Shown: positions 25,310 to 34,021 of the stretch, in pieces
How the letters are laid out: every line of letters starts with the position of its first letter
Numbering within the stretch: the stretch's first letter is position 1
Origin: Marinobacter maroccanus
Lineage (GTDB): Bacteria; Pseudomonadota; Gammaproteobacteria; Pseudomonadales; Oleiphilaceae
NCBI RefSeq assembly: GCF_002933275.1
Contig: NZ_PSSX01000026.1
Coordinates: forward strand, 43,014-92,401
Direction: 5' to 3'
DNA: 49,388 nt
Position numbers and translations under genes: made by a program
Notes under the pieces: model-generated
What the model saw: only the letters and a program-made list of their open reading frames with translations
Told to the model about the DNA's origin: nothing
The model's database searches: none

Positions 25310-25948
25310 ATGCACGACTATCAGCAGAAATTTATCGAATTTGCCATCCGCCGAAATGTACTACGCTTTGGTGAGTTCACGCTCAAGTCGGGCCGAACCA
25401 GCCCCTACTTCTTTAACGCTGGCCTGTTCAATACCGGGGACGACCTGCTTCAATTAAGCAAGGCCTATGCCGCCGCGATCGCACGCAGCGGGCTGGATTA
25501 TGACATTATTTTCGGCCCTGCCTATAAGGGCATTCCGTTGGCCACTGTCACAGCAATGGCGTTGGCTACAGACGGTAACAGCAAACCCTTTGCGTTTAAT
25601 CGCAAGGAAAAGAAAGATCATGGTGAGGGCGGCAACATTGTTGGCGCACCGTTGCAGGGCAAAGTACTGATTGTGGATGATGTGATCACCGCCGGTACCG
25701 CGATCCGGGAATCCATCGACATCATCCGGGCCGCCGGGGCCGAACCGGCAGGCGTACTTATCGCGCTGGATCGTCAGGAAAAAGGCAACGGAGAACTGTC
25801 CGCTATCCAGGAAGTGGAGAAGGAATTCGGAATCCCTGTGGTAAGCATCATTCGTCTTGAACAGGTGCTGGACTACCTTAAAGCCAACCCGGAGTTTGCC
25901 GGGCATGCCGAAAAGGTAGCCAGTTATCGGGATCGTTACGGAGTCTGA
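25310..25948 (+). CDS. pyrE: Orotate phosphoribosyltransferase
   Basis: A 212-residue enzyme that joins orotate and PRPP to make OMP in pyrimidine synthesis. Motifs: GEFTLKSGRTSPYFFNAGLF, FGPAYKGIPLA and the PRPP loop VLIVDDVITAGTA. Divergent from crc, with an 81-nt gap probably holding both promoters. The next gene starts 3 nt after the stop, so the two are likely co-transcribed. Confidence 0.97.
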   Translation: MHDYQQKFIEFAIRRNVLRFGEFTLKSGRTSPYFFNAGLFNTGDDLLQLSKAYAAAIARSGLDYDIIFGPAYKGIPLATVTAMALATDGNSKPFAFNRKEKKDHGEGGNIVGAPLQGKVLIVDDVITAGTAIRESIDIIRAAGAEPAGVLIALDRQEKGNGELSAIQEVEKEFGIPVVSIIRLEQVLDYLKANPEFAGHAEKVASYRDRYGV

Positions 25949-25951
25949 TTG

Positions 25952-26605
25952 ATGGCGAATCGTCTGACCGCACTTTCTGTCAAAGCAACGGCATTGGCGC
26001 TGGCTCTGGGCTTTTCTGCCCAGGTGGCGGCCAATATGTACCGTTACACGGATGAGAACGGCCAGATAGTAATCAGTAGCACCATTCCCCAGGAAGCTAC
26101 CAAACGTGGCTATGACATACTGAGCAACAATGGCCGCGTGATAGAGACTATCCCTCCGGCGCCAACCGAAGAGGAGATTGCCGCCCGGGAAGCGGAAAAA
26201 CAGCGGCAGAAGGAACTCGCTGAACAGCGCGAGAAGGACCGCGCTCTGCTGAAGCGCTTCAGCCACCCGGATCAGGCAGTAAAAGCCATGCACCGGAAAA
26301 TCCGGGAGCTTGAGGGCCTGATACAGCTCAAGCGGGGCAACATCTCAGTCATATCCAGCCAACTGGATAACGAACAGAGCCGTGCCGCCGACATGGAGCG
26401 GGGCGGTCGAGAGATCCCCGAGGCCACACTTGAAAAAATCCGGCGACTGGAATCCCAGATACGGGATATTGAGCGGGAAATCACCTCACAAACCCAGGAA
26501 ATCGAAGAACTGCGCAAGGCCTTCGAGGCCGACATAGAGCGCCTGGAAGAGGTCACCGGCGAGGCGCGGACCGTACCGTTTGATCACACAGAAACGGAAA
26601 ACTGA
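25952..26605 (+). CDS. DUF4124 domain-containing exported protein
   Basis: A 217-residue protein with a signal peptide (ATALALALGFSAQVAAN), a DUF4124 domain just after it (MYRYTDENGQIVISSTIPQEATKRGYDIL), and then a long charged helical region predicted as coiled coil (about residues 75-205, ending ELRKAFEADIERLEEV). Likely periplasmic. Function unknown. ATG 25952 is chosen over TTG 25949. It lies 3 nt after pyrE and is followed by a bidirectional terminator. Confidence 0.82.
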   Translation: MANRLTALSVKATALALALGFSAQVAANMYRYTDENGQIVISSTIPQEATKRGYDILSNNGRVIETIPPAPTEEEIAAREAEKQRQKELAEQREKDRALLKRFSHPDQAVKAMHRKIRELEGLIQLKRGNISVISSQLDNEQSRAADMERGGREIPEATLEKIRRLESQIRDIEREITSQTQEIEELRKAFEADIERLEEVTGEARTVPFDHTETEN

Positions 26606-26631
26606 TCGTTCGCTGGAGCTCCCCTGCATAA

Positions 26632-26668
26632 TAAAAAGGCCGCCGGTTTTACCCGGCGGCCTCTTCGT
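26632..26668. terminator. Bidirectional terminator between DUF4124 gene and phasin gene
   Basis: GGCCGCCGG (26638-26646) pairs with CCGGCGGCC (26653-26661) around TTTTAC. Five to six As precede it and TCTTCGTTT follows, so it can end both convergent transcripts and is stronger on the minus strand. Confidence 0.88.
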
Positions 26669-26702
26669 TTCACTCACCTATCGGTGAGACGCTATCCGCG
26701 AT

Positions 26703-27125
26703 TCAAGCGGAAGCAGTGGTCTTCTTGGCGGTAGAAGTGGTCTTGCGCGCAGTGGTCTTGCGTGCAGCCGGCTTCTTCGGCTCAACAGATTTCTTCGCAT
26801 CCTGCGCAGCGTCAGACACGTCTTCCGCGGCTTCTGCTACTGCATCAGCGCCTTCTGCCGCTTCTTTTTCCAGCTTGGCGACCAGGTCACCAGCGAAGTT
26901 ACCGAAACGGCTGTTCAGGCTGCGCAGCTGCTCGAACAGGCTGTCGCTGTAGCCGTTGTAACGCTTGCGCAGGGTCTTCACGCTGTATTCGCGTGCTTCA
27001 GACTCGAGCTTCTCGGCGTAATCGAACGGCTTGGAAGCCAGCTTCTTCTGCTGCTCTTCAGCGGCGTTGATACCCTTGTCCACGATTTCCTGAAGCTGTT
27101 CCTGATAAGACTTGAGTTTACCCAT
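26703..27125 (-). CDS. Phasin family protein with basic C-terminal tail
   Basis: A 140-residue protein: an amphipathic helical phasin-like region (MGKLKSYQEQLQEIVDKGIN...EQQKKLASKPFDYAEKLE) followed by an alanine-rich stretch (EGADAVAEAAEDVSDAAQDAKK) and a Lys/Ala/Thr tail (AARKTTARKTTSTAKKTTA) like the histone H1-like tail of PhaF. Phasins coat storage granules; the tail may bind DNA and help share granules at division. Ribosome site AAGGAG supports ATG 27125; an upstream frame to 27254 looks non-coding. Confidence 0.78.
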   Translation of the reverse strand: MGKLKSYQEQLQEIVDKGINAAEEQQKKLASKPFDYAEKLESEAREYSVKTLRKRYNGYSDSLFEQLRSLNSRFGNFAGDLVAKLEKEAAEGADAVAEAAEDVSDAAQDAKKSVEPKKPAARKTTARKTTSTAKKTTASA

Positions 27126-27266
27126 GATGAATCTCCTTGGTTTCCTGAAGGTTCCAAGACCCCGTCGAAACCAGTGCAACGAGGGCCTTTCTTTAATCTC
27201 AGGATCCAAGTTACGCCCTAAAATTAGAATGTTCATACTAAAAGCAGGCGTCAATGCAAATGGGCG

Positions 27267-27605
27267 TTACCAGCGGAAAATCACCCAGCTGGGCACCAAC
27301 ATGTCGGACTCGGTTTCCCGGATCCAGCCGCCACCATCTGCCGGCACCAGGTAATACTCCGGGCCGACCTCAGGCACGACCTTGATTTCCATGAGCTGGC
27401 CATTAACCCGGTATTCGTAGAACACTTCCTTCTCACCGGGGCGGATAACAATTTCCGGGCCCTCGCTCGCGGGCTGGTAATCAGAGATCACCACCGGCTC
27501 CTTGGGCGTTGCAACCGGAGTCTCATCCAGGGCGCCTTGCTCCTGTGCCAGGGCAACCAGAGGCAGACAGGCGAGCAACAAAGCCGGGCAGGCGATTCGT
27601 TTCAT
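27267..27605 (-). CDS. DUF2782 domain-containing exported protein
   Basis: A 112-residue protein with signal peptide MKRIACPALLLACLPLVALAQ, then a DUF2782 region (EIVIRPGEKEVFYEYRVNGQLMEIKVVPEVGPEYYLV...SWVIFRW). Likely periplasmic and of unknown function. Placed divergently from polA, as in related bacteria. The frame extends to 27662 but the signal peptide fixes the start at 27605. Confidence 0.85.
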   Translation of the reverse strand: MKRIACPALLLACLPLVALAQEQGALDETPVATPKEPVVISDYQPASEGPEIVIRPGEKEVFYEYRVNGQLMEIKVVPEVGPEYYLVPADGGGWIRETESDMLVPSWVIFRW

Positions 27606-27692
27606 TTTCGTGATACCCTTTCGTCCATCGATTTCAGTACAGAGTTGCACAAGCCAACCCACGCTTCAATCAGATTCCGGACCTGTTTTGAC

Positions 27693-30425
27693 ATGACCAG
27701 CAAAAACACACCTCCCGTGGTTCTTGTGGACGGATCGTCCTATCTTTTCCGCGCTTATCATGCACTTCCGCCACTGACCACCAGCAAGGACCACCCTACC
27801 GGAGCTATCAAAGGCGTCATCAGTATGATTCGGCGCCTGGAGCAGGATTTTCCCGGATCCAAGATGGTGGTGGTCTTCGACGCCAAGGGTAAAACCTTCC
27901 GGCATGATCTGTATGAAGAGTACAAGGCTAACCGGCCACCGATGCCGGAGGATCTGGCCTGTCAGATCGGGCCCATCCACGAGATCGTCAAGGCCATGGG
28001 ACTGCCGCTGCTGACGGTGACAGGCGTCGAGGCCGACGATGTGATCGGCACCCTCGCCAACGAGGCGACCAGCAAAGGCATCGATGTAGTGGTTTCCACC
28101 GGTGACAAGGATATGGCGCAGCTGGTCAGCGATCACGTTACCCTGATCAACACCATGACCGAGACCCGGATGGATCGGGACGGCGTGGTGGAAAAATTCG
28201 GTGTCACCCCGGAGCAGATTGTGGATTACCTGGCCCTGGTGGGCGACAAGGTGGACAACATCCCCGGGGTGAACAAGTGCGGCCCGAAAACTGCGGTAAA
28301 ATGGCTGCAGAGCTATGAAAACCTGGACAATGTTATTGAGCATGCCGATGAAATCAAAGGCAAGATCGGGGAATACCTGCGCGACGCCACCGAAACCCTG
28401 CCCCTGAGTCGCGAGCTGGCCACCATCCGCACTGACGTGGAACTGGATTTTGGCCTGGAAGACCTGAAGCTTCGGGAGCAGGATGACCAGCAGCTGCTTG
28501 AGCTGTTCAAGGAATATGAGTTCCGCACCTGGATTGCCGAACTGGAAGAAGGTGACACCTCATCCTCCGGCAAGGCTCAGTCCAGCGATGAAAAACCCAG
28601 TCCCGGAACCGGCAAGAAAGACTACAAAGTCATCACCGATCAGAAAGACCTGGATCAATGGGTGGAACGCCTGAAATCAGCCGAGCTGTTTGCCTTCGAT
28701 ACCGAAACCACCAGCCTCCGGTACATGAGCGCAGAGATCGTCGGTGTGTCCTTCGCCATCGAACCGGGCGAGGCGGCCTATGTCCCGTTGGGACACGACT
28801 ACATGGGCGCCCCCGAGCAGCTGGATCGTGACCAGGTCCTGGATCAGCTCAAGCCGCTACTGGAGGATCCCGGTCTGGCAAAGGTCGGACAGAACCTGAA
28901 ATACGACAAGAATGTGCTGGCCAATCACGGCATTACCCTGGAGGGCATTGCCGAGGACACCATGCTGGAGTCCTACGTTCTGAATTCTGTCGCGACCCGG
29001 CATGATATGGACAGCCTCGCCATGTATTATCTGGGCGAGAAGACCATCAGCTTCGAATCCATTGCCGGCAAAGGCGCGAAACAGCTCACCTTTAACCAGA
29101 TCGAACTGGAAAAAGCTGGGCCCTATGCCGCCGAGGATGCCGACATTACCCTGCGCCTGCATCAGGCCCTCAGGCCAAAACTGAAAGAAACCGGGAAACT
29201 GGCCTCTGTCTACGAAGACATCGATTTGCCTCTGGTGCCGGTACTGTCGCGCATGGAGCAGCGCGGCACCCTGATCAGCGCCAGCACTCTGCGACAGCAC
29301 AGCCAGGAACTGGCAGAGCGCATGGCAGAACTGGAAAAAGAAGCCCACGACGTGGCCGGCGAGACCTTCAACCTGGGTTCCACCAAGCAGCTGCAGGCGA
29401 TCTTCTACGACAAGATGGGCCTGCCGGTGGTGAAGAAAACCCCCAAGGGCGCGCCATCAACGGCGGAACCGGTACTGCAGGAGCTGGCCCACGAACACGA
29501 ACTGCCGCGCCTGATTCTTGAACACCGCAGCCTGAGCAAACTGAAGTCCACATACACCGACACCCTGCCGGAGCTGATTCACCACCGCACCGGCCGCGTA
29601 CACACCTCCTACCATCAGGCCGTCACCGCTACCGGTCGACTGTCGTCTTCCGAGCCCAATCTCCAGAATATCCCCATTCGCAGCGAGCAGGGACGCCGTA
29701 TAAGGCAAGCCTTTATCGCCCCCGAGGGTTACAAGCTGGTGGCTGCCGACTACTCCCAGATTGAGCTGCGGATCATGGCCCACCTCTCCGGGGACAAAGG
29801 ACTGCTGAAAGCCTTTGAAAAGGGTGAAGACATCCACAAGGCAACGGCATCGGAAGTCTTCGGCGTCAGCCTGGAGGCGGTATCTTCAGACCAGCGCCGT
29901 AGCGCCAAGGCCATCAACTTCGGCCTGATCTACGGCATGTCTGCCTTTGGCCTGTCCCGACAACTGGACGTTGAGCCCAAACTCGCCCAGCAATATATCG
30001 ACCGTTATTTCGAGCGCTACCCCGGCGTTCTGAAGTACATGGACAACATCCGCAAACAGGCCCACGACGATGGTTTCGTTGAAACCCTGTTCGGCCGTCG
30101 CCTTTACCTGCCGGAAATCAACGCCCGCAACAAACAGCTGCAGCAGGCTGCCGAGCGCACCGCGATCAACGCGCCAATGCAGGGTACCGCCGCCGACATC
30201 ATCAAACGAGCCATGGTGGACGTTGAGAATTGGCTGCTGAAGGAACACGCCGATGAAGCCCGCATGACCATGCAGGTTCACGATGAACTGATCCTGGAAG
30301 TGAAGGAATCGGCTCTCGACAAGGTCCTATCAGGACTGGAAAAGCGCATGTCAGCAGCAGCGGAGCTGGATGTTCCCCTGCTGGTGGAAGCCGGCGCCGG
30401 CGACAACTGGGACGAGGCGCACTGA
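27693..30425 (+). CDS. polA: DNA polymerase I
   Basis: A 910-residue polymerase with all three domains: 5' nuclease (VVLVDGSSYLFRAYHALPPL, VTGVEADDVIGTLA, STGDKDMAQLV); 3'-5' exonuclease with intact Asp/Glu (FAFDTETTSL); and polymerase with motif A DYSQIELRIMAHLSGD, motif B RRSAKAINFGLIYGM and motif C MQVHDELILEV. It fills gaps in repair and replaces RNA primers. ATG 27693 is the family start (MTSKNTPPVVLVDGSSY); the open frame extends to 27537 over the divergent DUF2782 gene but has no support there. Confidence 0.97.
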   Translation: MTSKNTPPVVLVDGSSYLFRAYHALPPLTTSKDHPTGAIKGVISMIRRLEQDFPGSKMVVVFDAKGKTFRHDLYEEYKANRPPMPEDLACQIGPIHEIVKAMGLPLLTVTGVEADDVIGTLANEATSKGIDVVVSTGDKDMAQLVSDHVTLINTMTETRMDRDGVVEKFGVTPEQIVDYLALVGDKVDNIPGVNKCGPKTAVKWLQSYENLDNVIEHADEIKGKIGEYLRDATETLPLSRELATIRTDVELDFGLEDLKLREQDDQQLLELFKEYEFRTWIAELEEGDTSSSGKAQSSDEKPSPGTGKKDYKVITDQKDLDQWVERLKSAELFAFDTETTSLRYMSAEIVGVSFAIEPGEAAYVPLGHDYMGAPEQLDRDQVLDQLKPLLEDPGLAKVGQNLKYDKNVLANHGITLEGIAEDTMLESYVLNSVATRHDMDSLAMYYLGEKTISFESIAGKGAKQLTFNQIELEKAGPYAAEDADITLRLHQALRPKLKETGKLASVYEDIDLPLVPVLSRMEQRGTLISASTLRQHSQELAERMAELEKEAHDVAGETFNLGSTKQLQAIFYDKMGLPVVKKTPKGAPSTAEPVLQELAHEHELPRLILEHRSLSKLKSTYTDTLPELIHHRTGRVHTSYHQAVTATGRLSSSEPNLQNIPIRSEQGRRIRQAFIAPEGYKLVAADYSQIELRIMAHLSGDKGLLKAFEKGEDIHKATASEVFGVSLEAVSSDQRRSAKAINFGLIYGMSAFGLSRQLDVEPKLAQQYIDRYFERYPGVLKYMDNIRKQAHDDGFVETLFGRRLYLPEINARNKQLQQAAERTAINAPMQGTAADIIKRAMVDVENWLLKEHADEARMTMQVHDELILEVKESALDKVLSGLEKRMSAAAELDVPLLVEAGAGDNWDEAH

Positions 30426-30656
30426 TTCGACCCAGAAAAGGGCAGGGACGCCCGAAAACGCACCGTAATCGACCGCAACATCGGCCGCCGAGCCTACCTT
30501 CACGCCCCGTGGTTCCACGGCAGGCCACCAGCACGCCCTGCCGGCGAAATAACACCGTCACGGCACGATATTCGCTACATAATCAGAGTCGGCGCCTGCC
30601 CCACCACGCACTCCGGGCAGCGCCATGTTGTGACATCCATCTCCGAGGCTCATACC

Positions 30657-31031
30657 ATGACTTCTCTGGCATCTGAACGTAGCTGGCTGCTGGACCCCAG
30701 CGTGCTGAAACTGGTTCACCAGTGCCGCCGCCTGATTCACACGGAATTTGGCGTCAAACTGCACCTCACGGAAGAGCATCTGGAAAAACAACTGGCTGAC
30801 TACGCGCGAAAAACCCGCTCCAGTCAGCTGACTCGTGTCTGGGAGACCCTGAAGGAGCAGGTTCCACAGCTGAATATCGAACCGGAGGAAGAAGACGACG
30901 GCTTCAAGCGCAACTATCGAGGACAGGTGATTGCGGATGCACCGACGGCATCAGTGCAGGACCACGAGGAAGGGGAAATTGACCCGCCACGGAAGAAAAA
31001 GGTCATCTACCGTGGCCAGGTGGTTGGCTGA
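30657..31031 (+). CDS. Hypothetical protein with repeated YRGQV motif
   Basis: A 124-residue soluble protein. The first part is helical (SWLLDPSVLKLVHQCRRLIHTEF... through TRVWETLKEQVPQ). The acidic C-terminus carries two copies of a short motif, NYRGQVIAD and IYRGQVVG, the second at the very end, joined by a charged linker. No family was recognised. GAGG about 9 nt before ATG 30657 supports this start; a GTG at 30630 is also in frame. It is isolated between polA and a convergent fadL gene. Confidence 0.7.
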   Translation: MTSLASERSWLLDPSVLKLVHQCRRLIHTEFGVKLHLTEEHLEKQLADYARKTRSSQLTRVWETLKEQVPQLNIEPEEEDDGFKRNYRGQVIADAPTASVQDHEEGEIDPPRKKKVIYRGQVVG

Positions 31032-31067
31032 CCAGCCTTGCGCTTGGCCAACCGGATTGGCAAGCGA

Positions 31068-32561
31068 TTAGAAGGACTTGCTTACCTCGATGGACGCACT
31101 CCAGGCGCTGAGGTCGTACTCCCCTTTGTAGTTTGATGCGCCTGAGGACGGATCCTGTTGCGTGGGTGCTTCATGCAAATAGACAAGCTCATCCACTTGT
31201 GGATCATCTGTGAACAGAAGCGTTCCGATAGCGGCGTCAATCGTCCAACCACTATCGGCACTTTTCCATTGAGAGCCCAGTGTCAACCAGTGACGGTCAC
31301 TTGATGGAATTCGTGCAGTAAGGAAATTGTCCACTGGCGATTCATCCCAGGCGTAGCCAGCCTTGAATGCCCATTCAGGCGTAGCTTGCCAGATACCACC
31401 AACATTGAACTGCCAGGTATTTTTCCATTTTTCTGTGATGTGAGTAATCACCTCGTCACCTGTCACACCAGATACAGGGCCTGAGCCACCCTCACGGCTG
31501 ATAATATCGAGCTCTTCAAAGCGGCTCCACTTTGCGTACGTGGCACCAGCCAGAATAGTCACTTCCGGCGTCAACTTATGTCGCGCTCCAACCGTGATGC
31601 TCTCAGGTATCGCCAGCGGTACTCGGACAGCTTCGCTGACACCGTCTTGGGCACCCGTCGGAAAAGCCTGAACTCCCTGACCGATCGCAGAAAGGTCAAC
31701 AGCTGTCGTTTCGGGGAATTTGGATATTTCCGCCTCACCATCTAGCTCAAACTCCGTACCTGTCTGGGCCGTAAGACCAAACTGGGTTCTATCAGACAGC
31801 TCGTACAGAAAGCCAATTCGAAAATTTACCGCGACATCGTCACCTTCAATGTCTGCATATCCTTCATCAAACTCTGAAGGCACGGGCACCCCGAAATCTT
31901 CAGGAGACGCAGGCCCCAGTGCTGAGTCAAGGCTAGCGTATCCTTGCTGCCAACGACCGTATATACCCGAATAATCCTGGAACTTGGTCAGGCGCCCTTC
32001 GGCATACATGATGTTGATACCAGCCCCCATGGACAGGCCTTGACCATTACTGACCGAGACAGCCGGAGAGAAAGAAATGACAGTCAGCTCAGTCTCATCC
32101 GCAAAATAACGACCAGCAAAATCATCGTCGTAGTCGGCTGCCAGACCGTAGGGCGCATGAATCCCGAACCCCACGTCTATCGAATCATTGATTTCGTGAG
32201 TGAGATATATATTGGGAAGAACAGCTGGATCGGCAATATCACCACCCGAGCTACCACTTACCGGGCGTCCCAGGGTGTCTGTCGCGCGCACTGTTCCTGC
32301 CTTGGCCTCGGCATCAATATCCAGAACCGCCGCACCGAAGGAAATATTGGTGCCAGACAGCTGGCTCATCCCGGCAGGGTTGAACAGAACGGTGGTGGCA
32401 TTCTCGGGGTTGGCAGCGGCGCCGGCATTGGCGGTGCCCATGGCACTGGCGCTCTGCTCATTGAGGGAAAAACCGCCTGCCAGCGTGCTGACAGGTGCGG
32501 CGAACGCCGCGAGAGTAGTAAAACGGACAGCTCGTGCAAGCATTGAAGATCGGTGGTGCAT
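31068..32561 (-). CDS. fadL: FadL family outer membrane fatty-acid/hydrocarbon transporter
   Basis: A 497-residue FadL/OmpP1/TodX barrel. After the signal peptide (ending ...VSTLAG), mature sequence GGFSLNEQSASAMGTANAGAAANPENATTVLFNPAGMSQL is the classical FadL N-terminal hatch. Beta-strand alternation follows to a terminal SKSF with final Phe. These channels let long-chain fatty acids and other hydrophobic molecules cross the outer membrane by lateral diffusion. Ribosome site AAGGAG lies 7 nt before the start. It stands alone, so its partner genes are elsewhere; a more divergent FadL-like gene lies at 4237-5574. Confidence 0.92.
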   Translation of the reverse strand: MHHRSSMLARAVRFTTLAAFAAPVSTLAGGFSLNEQSASAMGTANAGAAANPENATTVLFNPAGMSQLSGTNISFGAAVLDIDAEAKAGTVRATDTLGRPVSGSSGGDIADPAVLPNIYLTHEINDSIDVGFGIHAPYGLAADYDDDFAGRYFADETELTVISFSPAVSVSNGQGLSMGAGINIMYAEGRLTKFQDYSGIYGRWQQGYASLDSALGPASPEDFGVPVPSEFDEGYADIEGDDVAVNFRIGFLYELSDRTQFGLTAQTGTEFELDGEAEISKFPETTAVDLSAIGQGVQAFPTGAQDGVSEAVRVPLAIPESITVGARHKLTPEVTILAGATYAKWSRFEELDIISREGGSGPVSGVTGDEVITHITEKWKNTWQFNVGGIWQATPEWAFKAGYAWDESPVDNFLTARIPSSDRHWLTLGSQWKSADSGWTIDAAIGTLLFTDDPQVDELVYLHEAPTQQDPSSGASNYKGEYDLSAWSASIEVSKSF

Positions 32562-32681
32562 GGTATCTCCTTATTGAATCGCGCGGAGTATACGCACCAC
32601 CCCTTACTGGCCTCAAATGCCATCCCTAACGGTTCAGGAGCCTAACTTTCTACAACTAAAGTCTAATCATTGCAGTTCGTA

Positions 32682-33803
32682 TCAGTCGTCCTGAATTGAA
32701 AGCTTGTCCACAGAGGAAGAAAGCTTATCCGCCCCCTGGGCGTCGGCACCAAGCTTGATCATCAGGCGCAAGTCGTTGGCAGAGTCGGCATGGGCCAGAG
32801 CATCTTCATACGTGATGGAGCCTTCTGCGTACAATTGATAGAGCGCCTGGTCAAAGGTCTGCATGCCGGATTCGTTGGATTTGGACATCAGCTCTTTCAG
32901 CCGATGCACCTCGCCCTTCCGGATCAGGTCCGACACCAGCGGGGTATTGATCAGCACCTCGATAACCGCTTTACGGCCCTTGCCGTCCGGCGTTGGCACC
33001 AGCTGCTGGGCCACGATGGCCTTGAGGTTCAGGGAGAGGTCCATCCAGATCTGGTTATGCTGTTCCGGAGGGAAGAACTGGATAATCCGGTCCAGCGCCT
33101 GGTTGGCGTTGTTAGCGTGCAGGGTGGCCAGACACAGGTGACCGGTTTCGGCGAATTGCACGGAATATTCCATGGTCTGCCGGGTGCGCACCTCACCGAT
33201 CAGGATCACATCGGGCGCCTGACGCAGCGTGTTCTTCAGCGCCACTTCGAAGCTCTCGGTGTCGATACCCACCTCACGCTGGGTAACGATACAGCCCTGG
33301 TGCTGGTGTACGAATTCGATCGGGTCTTCAATGGAAATGATATGGCCGCGGCTGTTGCGGTTCCGGTGCCCCAGCATCGCCGCCAGCGACGTCGACTTAC
33401 CGGTACCGGTGGCGCCCACGAACATGATCAGGCCACGCTTGGTCATGGCCAGTTCCTTGATCACTTCCGGCAACGAAAGATCGTCGATTTGCGGGATCTT
33501 TACCTCGATCCGACGCAGCACCATGCCACACAGGTTACGCTGGAAGAATGCGGACACCCGGAACCGGCCAATGCCCCGGGCACTGATCGCAAAATTACAC
33601 TCGTGGGTCTCCTCAAACTCGGCGCGCTGCTTGTCATTCATCGAGCCGTAGACAAACTCCCTGGTCTGCTCCGGCGTCAACGCGTTCTTGGTCACCGGGA
33701 GCACTTTCCCGTTCACCTTCATGCTCGGTGGCACACCCGCTGTAATAAACAGGTCTGAACCGCCTTTTTCCACCATCAGCCGTAACAGTTTTTCGAATTC
33801 CAT
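32682..33803 (-). CDS. pilU: Type IV pilus retraction accessory ATPase PilU
   Basis: A 373-residue GspE/PilT-family ATPase: MEFEKLLRLMVEKGGSDLFIT at the start, Walker A GATGTGKST, Asp box SIEDPIEF, the conserved QREVGIDTESFEVALKNTL helix, Walker B DVILIGE, and His box TLHANNA. PilU supports PilT in pilus retraction and cannot act without it in most systems. The frame extends to 33941 but the family start is 33803. It lies 218 nt after pilT, separated by a foldback sequence. Confidence 0.95.
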   Translation of the reverse strand: MEFEKLLRLMVEKGGSDLFITAGVPPSMKVNGKVLPVTKNALTPEQTREFVYGSMNDKQRAEFEETHECNFAISARGIGRFRVSAFFQRNLCGMVLRRIEVKIPQIDDLSLPEVIKELAMTKRGLIMFVGATGTGKSTSLAAMLGHRNRNSRGHIISIEDPIEFVHQHQGCIVTQREVGIDTESFEVALKNTLRQAPDVILIGEVRTRQTMEYSVQFAETGHLCLATLHANNANQALDRIIQFFPPEQHNQIWMDLSLNLKAIVAQQLVPTPDGKGRKAVIEVLINTPLVSDLIRKGEVHRLKELMSKSNESGMQTFDQALYQLYAEGSITYEDALAHADSANDLRLMIKLGADAQGADKLSSSVDKLSIQDD

Positions 33804-33835
33804 TTTTTGTACCCAGCCTTCATCGTTTGGTGCCT

Positions 33836-33939
33836 GGGCGGGGCTAGTACAGCCTCCCGGGACACGCTGTAAATACGTCCATGTAAGCTTGACTGCAGCA
33901 TCCATGCTGCAGACAGTCCCGGGAAGCTGTACCCGCCCC
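33836..33939. repeat. Nested inverted repeat in the pilT-pilU gap
   Basis: An imperfect inverted repeat of about 22 bp (GGGCGGG...GTACAGC...TCCCGGGAC at 33836-33862, and its complement at 33916-33939) encloses a perfect 9-bp stem, CTGCAGCAT and ATGCTGCAG (33893-33912). On RNA from pilT to pilU this would fold into a long hairpin without a T-run, so it is not a classical terminator. It could tune pilU expression or be a small foldback repeat. Confidence 0.6.
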
Positions 33940-34021
33940 ACCCGTCAAACTCTATTCGGGGAGTCTGACTGATTCCCCTTTGCTCCTGGCACCGACAATG
34001 CAGCTTCAGGAGCAAACCAGA

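Noticed and set aside
27537..27692. Extended N-terminus of DNA polymerase I
   Set aside because: It overlaps the divergent DUF2782 gene; polymerase I proteins start at the MTSKNTPPVVLVDGSSY region.
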